A program made the position numbers and the translations under genes. Shown here piece by piece: positions 35,349-43,746 of a stretch of 64,000 nt of DNA. The stretch is taken from assembly GCA_947245585.1 (NCBI GenBank), contig CAMXPV010000022.1, forward strand, positions 1-64,000, given 5' to 3'. The notes under the pieces are model-generated. The model worked only from the letters and a program-made list of their open reading frames with translations. It ran no database searches and was not told where the DNA came from. The DNA is from an uncultured Lachnospiraceae bacterium. GTDB taxonomy: Bacteria > Bacillota > Clostridia > Lachnospirales > Lachnospiraceae. Each line of letters opens with the position of its first letter. Position 1 is the first letter of the stretch.

Positions 35349-35993
35349 TTACTTCTGTGCGCCGATCACCGCATACAGCCTCTTCAATTTTTCCTCATCC
35401 AGCTCTCTCGGCCCACCAAGCTGCGTTGTCCGATACAAAAGCTCCGCGTAAAACTCCACCGATTCCATCTTCATATAAGCGGCCTCTAACTCCCCCGCCC
35501 AAGTAAGCGCCCCGTGATGTTCCAAAAGAACCGCCTGATACTCCGCCAGATAAGGCTCGATGGCATCCGGAATCTCCGCCGTGGAGGGTGTCCCGTAAGG
35601 CGCAAGCGGTATTTTTCCAAAATTGACGATCACCTCCGGCATAATGGGGCTGTCAAGAGCCCTTCCCATCACCGCAAAGCTGGTGGCAAAAATCGGGTGG
35701 GCGTGCACCACCGCCTTGATATCAGGGCGTTTTTGGTAGACCCGCAGGTGCATTTTCACCTCAGAGGAGGGGCCAAACCCTTCCACCGCTTCCAGTACCT
35801 TCCCGGAAAGGTCTATTTTACACATCTGCTCCGGCTTCATAAATCCCTTGGAAACGCCGGTGGGCGTACAGAGAATCACATCCTCCGAAATCCTCACGGA
35901 AATGTTTCCGTCGTTGGCCGCCACCATGCGCCGCCCGTACATCCTTCTGCCGATCCCGCATATTTGTTCCCGAATTTCTTGTTCGTTGTGCAT
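35349..35993 (-). CDS. Class II aldolase/adducin family protein
   Basis: A 214-residue zinc-dependent aldolase of the L-fuculose-phosphate/ribulose-phosphate epimerase class. Features: NDGNISVRISEDVILCTPTGVSKG near residue 24, the zinc-binding HAHPIFATSF near 97 and LLEHHGALTWAG near 155. The start follows GAGGAGG. Sugar-phosphate substrate not determinable. It is last in a co-directional run after the aminopeptidase P gene, eleven bases apart. Confidence 0.92.
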   Translation of the reverse strand: MHNEQEIREQICGIGRRMYGRRMVAANDGNISVRISEDVILCTPTGVSKGFMKPEQMCKIDLSGKVLEAVEGFGPSSEVKMHLRVYQKRPDIKAVVHAHPIFATSFAVMGRALDSPIMPEVIVNFGKIPLAPYGTPSTAEIPDAIEPYLAEYQAVLLEHHGALTWAGELEAAYMKMESVEFYAELLYRTTQLGGPRELDEEKLKRLYAVIGAQK

Positions 35994-36004
35994 GATGTCC
36001 TCCT

Positions 36005-37804
36005 CTATACCGCCGCTGTAACTTCTTTCAGCCAGTCCAGTTCCTCCCCCGTAAACCAGGTAAAATAGGGAGACAGCGTTTCATAGACCGTTTTGTGGTA
36101 ATCGTTTAGCAGCGTTTTCTCCTCTTCCGTCAACAGCCTGCCGTCAATGGCATCCCGGTCAAAGGGCACAAGGGTGAGCGGCTGCAGATACATAAACTGC
36201 CCGAAGTCGGTTTTTTCTCCCTTTCTGACCAGCACCAGATTCTCGTGACGGATGCCGTACTTTCCCGTCCTGTATAACCCCGGCTCGTTGGAAAGAATCA
36301 TCCCCTCCTCCAAGGGCACGCAGGCCGTATCCCTGGTAAGCCGCCACCGGAAGCTCTGGGGCCCTTCATGCACGCTCAAAAGATAACCCACGCCGTGTCC
36401 CGTGCCGTGGTTGTAATCCAGCCCCGCCTGCCACAGCGGTTCTCTTGCCAGTACATCCAGATTCTGTCCGCAGACACCCTCCAAAAACCGGGCGGCTCCC
36501 AACCGCAGATGTCCTTTTAACACCAGCGTATAGTCCCTCTTTTCCTCCGCCGTAGGCTCCCCCAAAGCAATGGTTCTGGTGATATCTGTCGTACCCTCCA
36601 AATAATGGCCTCCCGTATCTGCAAGACAGAATCCCTGAGGCCCCATAACCACATCCGTCTCCGGTGTCGCCTCGTAGTGGACGATGGCCCCGTGAGCCCC
36701 ATAGGCGATAATGGGATCAAAGCTTGGCCCAAGATAGCCGCCCATCCCGGAGCGAAGCTGCTCCAGTTTTCTGGCCGCGCTGATCTCCGTAATTTTCTCT
36801 TTTCCCACATGGGTTTTGAGCCAGTAAATAAATTTTGTCACCGCAAGCCCGTCCTTCAAATGGGCAGATCGTATTCCTGCTGTCTCCTGAGGCGTTTTCA
36901 CCGCCTTTAACCGTTCAATGGGACTTTTCCCGTCGATCCGCTCCGCCCCCGCAGGAACCGCCTGTAACAGCCTGTAACTGACCTTTCTCTCATCTACAAG
37001 CAGTTTCGTCCCCGCAGGCAGCGTTGCGATCCTTTCTTCCATACTAGCATAGGGCTGCAAAGACACCCCCGCACTCACCAGTTTTTCCCGTATCTCCCCG
37101 GAAAACGCCTGTTCCTGCGCACACAGTATCGCACGCTCTTTTGTCAGCAGAAGATAGGCGAGAAAAACAGGGGTATTTTTCACATCATTTCCCCGTAAGT
37201 TGAGCAGCCATGCAATTTCGTCGAGGGCAGTCGTCAAAAAAGCGTCAGCCTTCTGTTTGTCCAACTTTTCCCGTACCTTCGCAAGTTTTTCCTCCCGGGA
37301 AAGACCCGCATAGTCCGTCGAAAGTTCCCACACCGACTCCGCAGAAAGAGCCGGTCTTTCCTTCCAGACAAGGCCCGCCAAATCTTCCTCTTCGTAAAAA
37401 GAAATCTGTTTTTTTTCCGTCTTTTCTTTCAGCTTTTTGACAAATGCGCCGGTCACACAGCGGCCATCAAAACCTATGATATCTCCCTCAGAGAGATTGT
37501 CCGCCAGATAATCAGACAGCGCGGGCACGCCCGGCTGGCCGCTTTTCATCAGAATTATGCCGCTGTCCTTAAGCTGGCTTTCCGCCTGTAAAAAATATCT
37601 GCCGTCCGTCCACAGCGCCGCCCTCTCTTCTTCCACCAACAACGTCCCCGCAGACCCTGTAAAGCCAGACAGATACTCTCTTGCCTTGAAATAATCGCCC
37701 ACATATTCGGAGCTGTGAAAATCGTCCGTGGGAACAATATAGGCCGCAATGCTACGGCTGCGCATCTGTCTTCGGAGCGCCTGCAATCTCTCTGCCACCA
37801 CCAT
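36005..37804 (-). CDS. Aminopeptidase P family protein (M24B)
   Basis: A 599-residue metallopeptidase that cleaves X-Pro bonds. Two N-terminal creatinase-like domains (residues 1-310) precede the pita-bread catalytic domain. Metal ligands are visible in DTGGHYLEGTTDITRTI, HGTGHGVGYLLSVHEGP, ILSNEPGLYRTGKYGIRHENLVLV. The 600-residue length matches the eukaryote-like long form common in Lachnospiraceae. The ATG at 37804 has AAGGGAG; its first 53 bases overlap the end of the MATE gene. Cytoplasmic. Confidence 0.95.
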   Translation of the reverse strand: MVVAERLQALRRQMRSRSIAAYIVPTDDFHSSEYVGDYFKAREYLSGFTGSAGTLLVEEERAALWTDGRYFLQAESQLKDSGIILMKSGQPGVPALSDYLADNLSEGDIIGFDGRCVTGAFVKKLKEKTEKKQISFYEEEDLAGLVWKERPALSAESVWELSTDYAGLSREEKLAKVREKLDKQKADAFLTTALDEIAWLLNLRGNDVKNTPVFLAYLLLTKERAILCAQEQAFSGEIREKLVSAGVSLQPYASMEERIATLPAGTKLLVDERKVSYRLLQAVPAGAERIDGKSPIERLKAVKTPQETAGIRSAHLKDGLAVTKFIYWLKTHVGKEKITEISAARKLEQLRSGMGGYLGPSFDPIIAYGAHGAIVHYEATPETDVVMGPQGFCLADTGGHYLEGTTDITRTIALGEPTAEEKRDYTLVLKGHLRLGAARFLEGVCGQNLDVLAREPLWQAGLDYNHGTGHGVGYLLSVHEGPQSFRWRLTRDTACVPLEEGMILSNEPGLYRTGKYGIRHENLVLVRKGEKTDFGQFMYLQPLTLVPFDRDAIDGRLLTEEEKTLLNDYHKTVYETLSPYFTWFTGEELDWLKEVTAAV

Positions 37805-39158
37805 CTCTTTCTCCCTTCCCCGCGCGCACCTTCGGATTACTCCAAAAGGCCCAAAGCAGTTCCATATCCATAAAAAGCCAGATCACCGGCTCACAAAATA
37901 TCACCGCCATATATTGAAATCTGGGTATCAGAAAAGCCACAAACAGATATTTACCGATTAATTCAATCACACTGGAAACAATGGGCAGAATTTTATTGCC
38001 GATGCTCTGTAGGGCAAACCGGCTGGGATTTAACAGCGCAAGAATCATCAGACAGGGGGCAACCACCTGCAAATATAGCGCGCCGTTTTCGATCACCACC
38101 GCCTCCGAAGAACCGGACAGCAGCCGTACCATCGTCGGTGCAAGCGGAACCGTAAGCACTGTGATCGCCGCCGTCAAAACCGCGCCGCACAGATAGGAGT
38201 ATTTAACCGCCCTGCGAATCCGCCCCATCTGTCCCGCGCCGTAGTTTTGCGCCACAAAAGTGCTGACTGTCTGACTGACCGCCATGTAAGGCATCATTAA
38301 AAACATGAACAGCTTTCTGGCCGCCACATGCCCCGCAATCACCAGATAACCCAAACTGTTAATGCCGGACTGTAAAACGGCAGACCCCGCATGGACAATA
38401 CTGCTCATAATGGCCATGGAAAAACCCTGCGCCAACATTTCCTGATAGAGCTCCCTTTCCCAGATAAAATGCACCCTTTTCGGAATCAGTATCTCCGCCT
38501 TTTTTCCGATGTAAACCAGACAGGCAATCACCGATACCCCCTGCGCAATCACTGTGGCTGCCGCCGCTCCCTGTACGCCCATGGAAAGCCGGGTGATAAA
38601 GAAAAAATCCAATACAATATTTAGCAGTGATGACAGGATCAAAAAGAACAAAGGCATCACGCTGTTTCCTATGGCGCGCAGAAGTCCTGCACACAGATTA
38701 TAGGCAAACATAACCCCTATAAACAATATAATCGTAAAAATATAGGCATATGCCTGATCCAAAATTTCCACGGGCGTATGTAAGATTTCCAAAAAAGGCC
38801 GGAGAATCAAACTGCCTCCCGCTGTGATGACCGCCGTAATGCTGATACCAATCACAACGGAAGCCGCCACTGATCTTTTTAAGTGATCTGTATCGCCGCT
38901 GCCAAAGCTTCTGGCCGTCACGATGGCAAGCCCGTTGCCAATCCCCAACGCAAAACCGACCAGAAGATCATAGACAGCCCCTGCCGCGCCCATGGCGGCA
39001 AGTGCCTCATCCCCCAACGTATGCCCGATAATCACCGTGTCCATGGTATTGTAAAGCTGTTGAAAAACGCCGGAAAAGAAAAGCGGAACCGCAAAAACGA
39101 GCATCGCTTTTAGGATCGGCCCGTGCAGCAAATCCACCTCAAATTTCTTCTGTGCCAT
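37752..39158 (-). CDS. MATE family efflux transporter
   Basis: A 468-residue twelve-helix MATE protein (KAMLVFAVPLFFSGVFQQLYNTMDTVIIGHTLGDEALAAMG at the start). Its C-terminal tail (VRAGKGERDGGGREIAGAPKTDAQP) overlaps the start of the aminopeptidase gene by 53 bases. Ribosome binding site is weak. The cupin gene lies 30 bases upstream on the same strand. Confidence 0.93.
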   Translation of the reverse strand: MAQKKFEVDLLHGPILKAMLVFAVPLFFSGVFQQLYNTMDTVIIGHTLGDEALAAMGAAGAVYDLLVGFALGIGNGLAIVTARSFGSGDTDHLKRSVAASVVIGISITAVITAGGSLILRPFLEILHTPVEILDQAYAYIFTIILFIGVMFAYNLCAGLLRAIGNSVMPLFFLILSSLLNIVLDFFFITRLSMGVQGAAAATVIAQGVSVIACLVYIGKKAEILIPKRVHFIWERELYQEMLAQGFSMAIMSSIVHAGSAVLQSGINSLGYLVIAGHVAARKLFMFLMMPYMAVSQTVSTFVAQNYGAGQMGRIRRAVKYSYLCGAVLTAAITVLTVPLAPTMVRLLSGSSEAVVIENGALYLQVVAPCLMILALLNPSRFALQSIGNKILPIVSSVIELIGKYLFVAFLIPRFQYMAVIFCEPVIWLFMDMELLWAFWSNPKVRAGKGERDGGGREIAGAPKTDAQP

Positions 39159-39188
39159 GATTTTTATTCTGCCGTATTTTCCTCCGTC

Positions 39189-39518
39189 TTACTGTTCCGG
39201 CACCACCGCATAAAATTCAATCGGTTCGCTGCTCTCGTTTCTCAAGCTGTGGCTGTGCCCTTTGGGACAATAGTGACAGCTTCCGGCGGGCAGCGTCTCT
39301 TTCCCACCGTCATATAAAACCACACCCGTCCCCTCTAACATAAAAATGATCTCGCTGTTGGTCTCGTGGGTATGTACCCCAATCGTCGCTCCCGGCTCTA
39401 AAGAGCCCCGCATAATTTTGCAGGACTCGTCCGTATACATGCGTGTCTGAAACTGTTTCTCCCCGCCTTTAAAGTTGGGGATGATCTGTTCTTCGATGGT
39501 GTCAAAATTTAAAATCAT
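39189..39518 (-). CDS. Small cupin domain protein
   Basis: A 109-residue single-domain cupin. The metal-site motifs are GVHTHETNSEIIFMLEG (first, with His-x-His and Glu) and HYCPKGHSHSL (second His). The ATG at 39518 has AGGAGGACAG. The longer frame from 39563 has no site. Could be an isomerase or a small-molecule sensor; not specified by sequence. It starts the MATE/peptidase/aldolase run. Confidence 0.88.
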   Translation of the reverse strand: MILNFDTIEEQIIPNFKGGEKQFQTRMYTDESCKIMRGSLEPGATIGVHTHETNSEIIFMLEGTGVVLYDGGKETLPAGSCHYCPKGHSHSLRNESSEPIEFYAVVPEQ

Positions 39519-39612
39519 AATCGCTGTCCTCCTGCTCCTAACTCTCCGGCTGCCAACAAACATATCAACAATTTTATTATATCGCTAACGCCAAATGTGT
39601 ACAAACATAATT

Positions 39613-40887
39613 TTAGCACATCTTGAAAAGAAGCCACTTCCCCTTTACAAACCTTATCGTAAAAATAATTGCTCTGACAATCCAATCCACAAACATGCCA
39701 ATCCACACTCCAGTAAGGCCCAGTTGAAACACCTTTACGAGAAAAATTCCCAGTGCCACACGGCACCCCCACATAATACTGACAGAGGCTATCATGGAAA
39801 ATTTCACGTCCCCCGCTGCCCGAAGTCCATAGGGAAGTCCAAACGCGCCTACCCATATAAAAGGTTTTATCACGGTCATTGCAATCACCAATTCAAAACA
39901 CATTTGCGCTGCTGCAGGCTCCATACCGGCAAGCCATGTCACAGGCTTTGTAATTGCCAATACCAAAAGACAGGAAACCAATGTCCCAACCCCTGCAATA
40001 CCCATCAGCTTTACAATATAATACTTTGCCTCCTCTTTCCTGTCCGCACCAATGCACTGACCAACCACCGTCATCAGCCCAATCCCTACGCTATTCCCGA
40101 AAATACCGTTCACATTCTCCAAAATGTTTGTCATTGCCTGTGCCGACATTGCTATTGTCCCCATCGTCGAGACCGTGGACTGGACGGCAAGTTTTCCAAA
40201 CTGAAACATGCCGTTTTCAATCCCTGCCGGAACGCCTATCGCCATAATTGTTAAGATCAGCGCCACATCGGGACGAATTTTTAAATAATCCCTTACTACA
40301 ATTGTCTGCCCGGACTTTCTCAGGCAGTAAAAAATCACGGCAGTACAAAATACTCTTGCCAGAAGCGTTGCGAAAGCAGCCCCCGCCACGCCCCACTGAA
40401 ATCCATAAAGAAACAAAGCGTTTCCCATTACATTTATGATATTGGAAACAACGGATACTTTTGCCGGAAACCTTGCGTTGCCGGATGCCCTGTAGAATGC
40501 GGCCCCTGCACTGAACAATGCCAAAAATGGATAGGAAATTGCCGTTATCATAAAATAGACCAATGCATTTTTCATAACGGAATCCTCAACTGTCCCAAAC
40601 AGCAGCCGTAAAAGCCTCTCTCCACCCAACATGCAAAATACCATTATCGAAAATGAAATAATGAATACGGTAAACACTACCTGTCCCGCAGCCCTATTGC
40701 TTTCTTTTTTGTTTCCGCTGCCGATATATTGCGAGCAAACGATTGTCGCGCCGGATGCCATTGCCGAGAATATCTGTATGACAAGATTATTGATCGAATC
40801 CACAAGCGACACCGCCGATATTGCCTCGCTTCCAACAGTCGAAACCATCATCGTATCCATCATCCCCAAAAGTACATGCGTTTTCAC
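39613..40887 (-). CDS. MATE family transporter, probably 5'-truncated
   Basis: A 424-residue MATE-type protein starting with GTG and reading (M)KTHVLLGMMDTMMVSTVGSEAISAVSLVDSINNLVIQIFSAMASG, followed by the usual helices and a typical C-terminus FVKGKWLLFKMC. Normal family members have 15-25 more residues before MMDTMMVS; an in-frame stop lies just before the GTG and no ribosome binding site is visible. The start of helix 1 therefore seems lost, so the protein may be inactive or use an unseen start. The body is otherwise intact. Confidence 0.75.
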   Translation of the reverse strand: MKTHVLLGMMDTMMVSTVGSEAISAVSLVDSINNLVIQIFSAMASGATIVCSQYIGSGNKKESNRAAGQVVFTVFIISFSIMVFCMLGGERLLRLLFGTVEDSVMKNALVYFMITAISYPFLALFSAGAAFYRASGNARFPAKVSVVSNIINVMGNALFLYGFQWGVAGAAFATLLARVFCTAVIFYCLRKSGQTIVVRDYLKIRPDVALILTIMAIGVPAGIENGMFQFGKLAVQSTVSTMGTIAMSAQAMTNILENVNGIFGNSVGIGLMTVVGQCIGADRKEEAKYYIVKLMGIAGVGTLVSCLLVLAITKPVTWLAGMEPAAAQMCFELVIAMTVIKPFIWVGAFGLPYGLRAAGDVKFSMIASVSIMWGCRVALGIFLVKVFQLGLTGVWIGMFVDWIVRAIIFTIRFVKGKWLLFKMC

Positions 40888-40973
40888 TGATATTCACATT
40901 GCTATCACTTTATTATTGTACATATCGACCGCTTACTGTCAAACATTAATTTCCATGTTTACCGTCTCAGAAA

Positions 40974-41018
40974 TTAACGCTTGTATCACAAGGAAACACA
41001 TGATATAATGAGCGTTAA
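40974..41018 (+). promoter_or_regulatory. Promoter of the 41036 gene with flanking inverted repeat
   Basis: TTGTAT (40981-40986), 17-base spacer, TATAAT (41004-41009), 27 bases before the start. An inverted repeat TTAACGCT (40974-40981) / AGCGTTAA (41011-41018) brackets the two boxes and could be an operator. Confidence 0.65.
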
Positions 41019-41035
41019 CGAGGAGGAAAACCGCT

Positions 41036-41449
41036 ATGAGTTATGATTTAATGGTCTATGAAAAAACAAAAGCCCCCAATACACGAAAAGAATTTATGGA
41101 ATGGTTTGAGCAGCAGACCGAATGGAGTGAGGATCATGACTACCAGTCTATCAGCGTATCATCCCCCTCATTACAGAATTGGTTTATGGAAATGAAAGAT
41201 ACATTTCCTCCCATGAACGGCGAATATGCACCGGATATGGAATTGCTTTCCGAAGATGAGAATTTAGAAAACCATGTGACAGACTATTGTATTGGCCGGG
41301 AAGTAATCTATACGGCATTTGCCTGGTCAGTGGCGGATGAGGCTTATGAACTCATGCGAAGATTGGCCCAGAAACACGATGTCGGATTTTTTGATGTAAG
41401 CAGCGACAACGGCGACATTATTTTGCCGGATGGAAGCATGATAACTTAA
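41036..41449 (+). CDS. Small conserved-looking protein of unknown function
   Basis: A 137-residue soluble acidic protein (MSYDLMVYEKTKAPNTRKEFMEWFEQQTEWSEDHDYQS). No signal or membrane segment. Aromatic and charged residues are frequent, and the C-terminus AFAWSVADEAYELMRRLAQKHDVGFFDVSSDNGDIILPDG resembles a structured domain. Start follows GAGGAGG, and a consensus promoter lies directly upstream. I do not recognise the family. It lies upstream of the Lsa-type gene and its leader; no link is evident. Confidence 0.8.
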   Translation: MSYDLMVYEKTKAPNTRKEFMEWFEQQTEWSEDHDYQSISVSSPSLQNWFMEMKDTFPPMNGEYAPDMELLSEDENLENHVTDYCIGREVIYTAFAWSVADEAYELMRRLAQKHDVGFFDVSSDNGDIILPDGSMIT

Positions 41450-41495
41450 CAGAAAATGTTTCTTATGATAAAGTTTTACGGAGAGAGGTTGAAAA

Positions 41496-41507
41496 ATGAA
41501 GAAATAA
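41496..41507 (+). CDS. Three-codon leader ORF (Met-Lys-Lys)
   Basis: ATG AAG AAA TAA, seven bases after GGAGAGAGG. It is far too short to be a protein gene, but its position inside the leader, with its ribosome binding site forming one arm of the terminator-like structure, makes it a likely sensing ORF for stalled ribosomes. Translation is inferred, not shown. Confidence 0.55.
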   Translation: MKK

Positions 41508-41536
41508 TCTACTTTTGATTGCATGATGGTTTTGTT

Positions 41537-41565
41537 GTATGGAAATCCGTTTCCATACTGTTTTT
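41537..41565 (+). terminator. Leader hairpin terminator
   Basis: GTATGGAAA (41537-41545) pairs with TTTCCATAC (41550-41558), four-base loop, then TGTTTTT. It can act as an intrinsic terminator in the ABC-F leader. Confidence 0.65.
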
Positions 41566-41667
41566 CATGTCGCCAAAAGTGGATTATGTTCTCATAACCT
41601 CTCTCTTTTTGTATGCAAAAATATCCATGTCTCCGCCTGCAAAGGAACCTTAGAAAGGAGGGTGCAT

Positions 41668-43215
41668 ATGTCACAAATTAATATAACAAACCTGACATTT
41701 TCCTATGAGGGCAGCTTCGATGCCGTCTTTGAAAATGTGTCTTTTTCTATTGATACGAATTGGAACCTGGGATTGATCGGACGAAACGGCAAGGGAAAAA
41801 CGACCTTCCTGCGCCTGCTGACCGGAGCCCTTTCCTATCAGGGCAGTATCAGCGCAAACACCGCTTTCGACTATTTTCCTTACCATGTGACGGAGAATCA
41901 AAAGCGGCTTCCGGCCTCTGCCTTTATCGGGGATCTCAAACCGGGCTGCGAAGAATGGCGGGTCATCTGTGAACTTGCCGGGTTGGAGGAAACGGCGGAA
42001 ATTCTCTACCGCCCTTATCACACCCTGAGTTTTGGGGAACAGACTAAGCTTTTACTGGCAATTTTATTTTCCGATGAAAATGACTTTCTGCTCGTAGACG
42101 AACCCACAAACCATTTGGACAGCCAGGCCCGGGAAGCGGTAAAAAATTATCTTGCCTCCAAGAAAGGCTTTATTCTGGTGTCCCACGACCGGGATCTTTT
42201 GGATGCCTGCATCGATCATGTACTGGTGCTTAACCGGCAAACCATCGAAGTGCAGAGCGGTAATTTCTCCAGTTGGTGGGAAAACAAACAGCGGAAAGAC
42301 CAGTTTAATATGACAGAAAATGAAAAACATCTGAAAGAAATACAAAAACTGAAAAAGGCAGCCAGACGTACCGCGGACTGGGCCGATAAAAATGAGAGTA
42401 GAAAAATAGGTTTCGATCCCATTAAGGAGCATGACCGCAGCAAGGGAGCCCGCCCCTATATCGGCGCAAAGACGAAAAAGATGCAGCGCCGGGCTGCACA
42501 GATGACCAATAGAATTGAAAAAGAAATCGAGGAAAAGGAGGGACTCCTGCAGGATCTGGAAAAAACTGTGGACTTGAAACTGATGCCACTCTCCCATCAC
42601 AAAGAAAGACTTGTGAACATTCAGGATTACAGCCTGCAATATACAGACGCAGACTACCCTGTCTTTACCGATCTGACCTTTGAAATTTGTCAGGGAGACC
42701 GGGTTGCCCTACACGGAGAAAACGGCTGTGGCAAATCTTCTCTGATCAAAATGATTTTGCAAAAGGCAGATCGGAAAACCACTGCCGGTACAAGTCAGCC
42801 TTCCGGTCTTCCTGTCTCAGAAACCGGTGTCTGCGAAACGGCCTCCGGCCTGATTGTCTCCTATGTCAGTCAGGATACCTCCGGCCTGAAAGGTTCTCTT
42901 TCCGCATTCTGTGAAGAACGTGGTTTGGATTACACGCTGTTTTGCTCGCTTCTCAGACAACTTGATTTGGAAAGAATACAATTTTCAAAAAACATGGAAG
43001 ACTACTCGGAAGGACAAAAGAAAAAAGCGCTGATTGCGGCAAGTCTGCTCATGCCCGCCCACCTTTACATCTGGGACGAACCGCTCAACTATATCGACAT
43101 ATTTTCCAGAATGCAGATCGAGCGTTTGATTCTGGAATACCAGCCGACGCTGCTTTTTGTGGAACACGATGTGCGGTTTCGGGAGACGATTGCATCAAAG
43201 ATTATAAATCTTTAG
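41668..43215 (+). CDS. Lsa family ABC-F ribosomal protection protein
   Basis: A 515-residue cytoplasmic ABC-F protein with two ATPase domains and no membrane part. First Walker A GRNGKGKTT (38-46), signature LSFGEQTKLLLAI, Walker B FLLVDEPTNHLD; a charged interdomain linker about residues 190-310 (KAARRTADWADKNESRK); second Walker A GENGCGKSS and Walker B LYIWDEPLNYIDIF, characteristic of Lsa/Vga/Sal types. Such proteins remove lincosamides, streptogramins A or pleuromutilins from ribosomes. AAGGAGGG precedes the ATG at 41668. The regulatory leader upstream supports an antibiotic-responsive role. Whether it confers resistance cannot be told from sequence. Confidence 0.92.
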   Translation: MSQINITNLTFSYEGSFDAVFENVSFSIDTNWNLGLIGRNGKGKTTFLRLLTGALSYQGSISANTAFDYFPYHVTENQKRLPASAFIGDLKPGCEEWRVICELAGLEETAEILYRPYHTLSFGEQTKLLLAILFSDENDFLLVDEPTNHLDSQAREAVKNYLASKKGFILVSHDRDLLDACIDHVLVLNRQTIEVQSGNFSSWWENKQRKDQFNMTENEKHLKEIQKLKKAARRTADWADKNESRKIGFDPIKEHDRSKGARPYIGAKTKKMQRRAAQMTNRIEKEIEEKEGLLQDLEKTVDLKLMPLSHHKERLVNIQDYSLQYTDADYPVFTDLTFEICQGDRVALHGENGCGKSSLIKMILQKADRKTTAGTSQPSGLPVSETGVCETASGLIVSYVSQDTSGLKGSLSAFCEERGLDYTLFCSLLRQLDLERIQFSKNMEDYSEGQKKKALIAASLLMPAHLYIWDEPLNYIDIFSRMQIERLILEYQPTLLFVEHDVRFRETIASKIINL

Positions 43216-43265
43216 GAAAAGATAAAAAACCTCCAAACTGCTTTTCCTGTCAGTTTGGAGGTTTA
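43214..43265. repeat. 52-bp direct repeat, copy 1, with bidirectional terminator
   Basis: Starts in the stop codon of the ABC-F gene. Contains arms AAAACCTCCAAACTG and CAGTTTGGAGGTTT around a ten-base loop, with A- and T-runs on both sides, so it can terminate both directions. Copy 2 at 43747-43798 differs at two positions. Confidence 0.85.
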
Positions 43266-43269
43266 CTAC

Positions 43270-43518
43270 TTAGTCATTTTGAACAATATCACACACTTTT
43301 CTGACACATTCCTCTATTTTTTCCTCATTCAAACGTCCTATTTTATACAAAATAAGCTGCCTGTTCAAAGTAAAAATCTTATTTGGGCGCACATTACTGT
43401 CCTGCTTCAATGAACCGAAAACAAAGTCTGTAGACAGCAGAGAAATGGCATAGCTGTCCCTGACATTTTTGGAGGTAATTTGCAGCATAATAAAATCACC
43501 TTTTACAAATCTTTCCAT
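43270..43518 (-). CDS. PemK/MazF-like toxin with internal deletion
   Basis: An 82-residue protein. Residues 8-82 (GDFIMLQITSKNVRDSYAISL, NVRPNKIFTLNRQLILYKIGRL) match the middle and end of MazF/PemK-type toxins. The first seven residues MERFVKG match the usual start of such toxins, but the next strand block (normally GDVVVVPFPFSD...KRRPALV-like) is absent, so about 30 residues have been lost, apparently in frame between two Gly-Asp codon pairs. It overlaps the antitoxin gene by 16 bases, the normal coupling. The catalytic core is incomplete, so RNase activity is doubtful. Confidence 0.72.
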   Translation of the reverse strand: MERFVKGDFIMLQITSKNVRDSYAISLLSTDFVFGSLKQDSNVRPNKIFTLNRQLILYKIGRLNEEKIEECVRKVCDIVQND

Positions 43519-43691
43519 GCGTCATTTTCCTCCTCAAGCAGCCAATCCGCAGAGAGACTCGGTTCGCTTAAAAGCATATTATCCATATCCTTATTCTCTC
43601 TCATTACAAATTCAACAAACGATAGGATAATATCTAACTTATTCTCCGGTGCCGTAGAAATCAAATTTGCAATCCTCTGTTGTTTTGACAT
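43503..43691 (-). CDS. Type II antitoxin partner of the MazF-like toxin
   Basis: A 62-residue protein MSKQQRIANLISTAPENKLDIILSFVEFVMREN..., ending SADWLLEEENDAWKDL, the WL-EE-AW-L tail common in small antitoxins of this type, which bind the partner toxin with their C-terminus. The ATG at 43691 has GGGAGG. The last 16 bases overlap the toxin start. It is expected to auto-repress the pair; no operator was identified. Confidence 0.8.
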   Translation of the reverse strand: MSKQQRIANLISTAPENKLDIILSFVEFVMRENKDMDNMLLSEPSLSADWLLEEENDAWKDL

Positions 43692-43746
43692 AACAAACCT
43701 CCCATCATTTTTTACATTATAGCAGAATCCAATCGATTTTACACGC

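Larger units (their letters stand above)
41479..41611 (+). promoter_or_regulatory. Attenuator-like leader of the ABC-F gene
   Basis: Leader of the resistance-type gene. It contains a ribosome binding site (GGAGAGAGG, 41480-41488), a three-codon ORF (41496-41507), a strong hairpin with T-run (41537-41565), and two long-range complements: GAGAGAGGTT (41481-41490) with AACCTCTCTC (41596-41605), followed by five T, and TAATCTACTTTTG (41505-41517) with CAAAAGTGGATTA (41574-41586). A ribosome held on the short ORF would cover the left arms and prevent the long terminator from forming. This is the layout of ribosome-mediated transcription attenuation. Confidence 0.72.
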
